A stretch of 64,000 nt of DNA from Anthostomella pinea (Eukaryota > Ascomycota > Sordariomycetes > Xylariales > Xylariaceae), in contig CAUWAG010000018.1 in assembly GCA_963556695.1 (NCBI GenBank), positions 372,001 to 436,000 on the forward strand. The letters run 5' to 3'. Positions 62,877-64,000 of this stretch are shown here, piece after piece. A program made the position numbers and the translations under genes. The notes under the pieces were generated by a model. It was given only the letters and a program-made list of their open reading frames with translations. It did not search any database and was not told the DNA's origin. Position 1 is the first letter of the stretch; each line of letters begins with the position of its first letter.

Positions 62877-64000
<1,124 letters not shown>

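Overview
The window looks like nuclear DNA of a filamentous ascomycete (Pezizomycotina, probably Sordariomycetes). The genes carry short GT-AG introns. The right edge encodes the start of a fungal AROM pentafunctional protein. Most of the window is extremely AT-rich, with TpA-rich, transition-decayed repeats typical of repeat-induced point mutation (RIP). The species cannot be fixed from sequence reading alone.

Layout. (1) Positions 1 to about 15.9 kb and 20.3 to 57.4 kb are AT-rich, gene-poor DNA built of decayed repeats. I recognise two copies of a Ty3/Gypsy-like retrotransposon (about 24.2-30.15 kb and 39.9-45.85 kb, reading on the minus strand), two inactive pogo/Fot1-like DNA transposons with TA target duplications (7244-9083 and 46854-48699), a four-copy unclassified repeat (R1) and a second family with direct terminal repeats (R3). 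Several 150-290 bp GC-richer islands sit in this desert. Four of them are bounded by 5-bp target duplications and look like solo LTRs or short non-autonomous elements that escaped RIP. (2) Positions 15.9-20.3 kb form an isolated GC-balanced island with sharp edges. It holds a gene for a 66-residue secreted peptide (minus strand) and a four-exon UstYa/DUF3328-family gene (plus strand). This family makes cyclopeptide secondary metabolites in other fungi, so the pair is a candidate minimal RiPP or effector locus. (3) From 57.4 kb to the end the DNA is ordinary gene-bearing sequence: an intron-rich MFS drug:H+ antiporter (minus), a microbial-type PARG/DUF2263 gene (minus), a large imperfect palindrome, and the 5' end of the aro1/AROM gene (plus, running off the window).

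Gene models were spliced by hand. Every junction given keeps the frame and restores family motifs, but no transcript data were available. The MFS model contains one doubtful 14-nt microexon. Repeat boundaries in the AT-rich part are approximate because they come from visual alignment.
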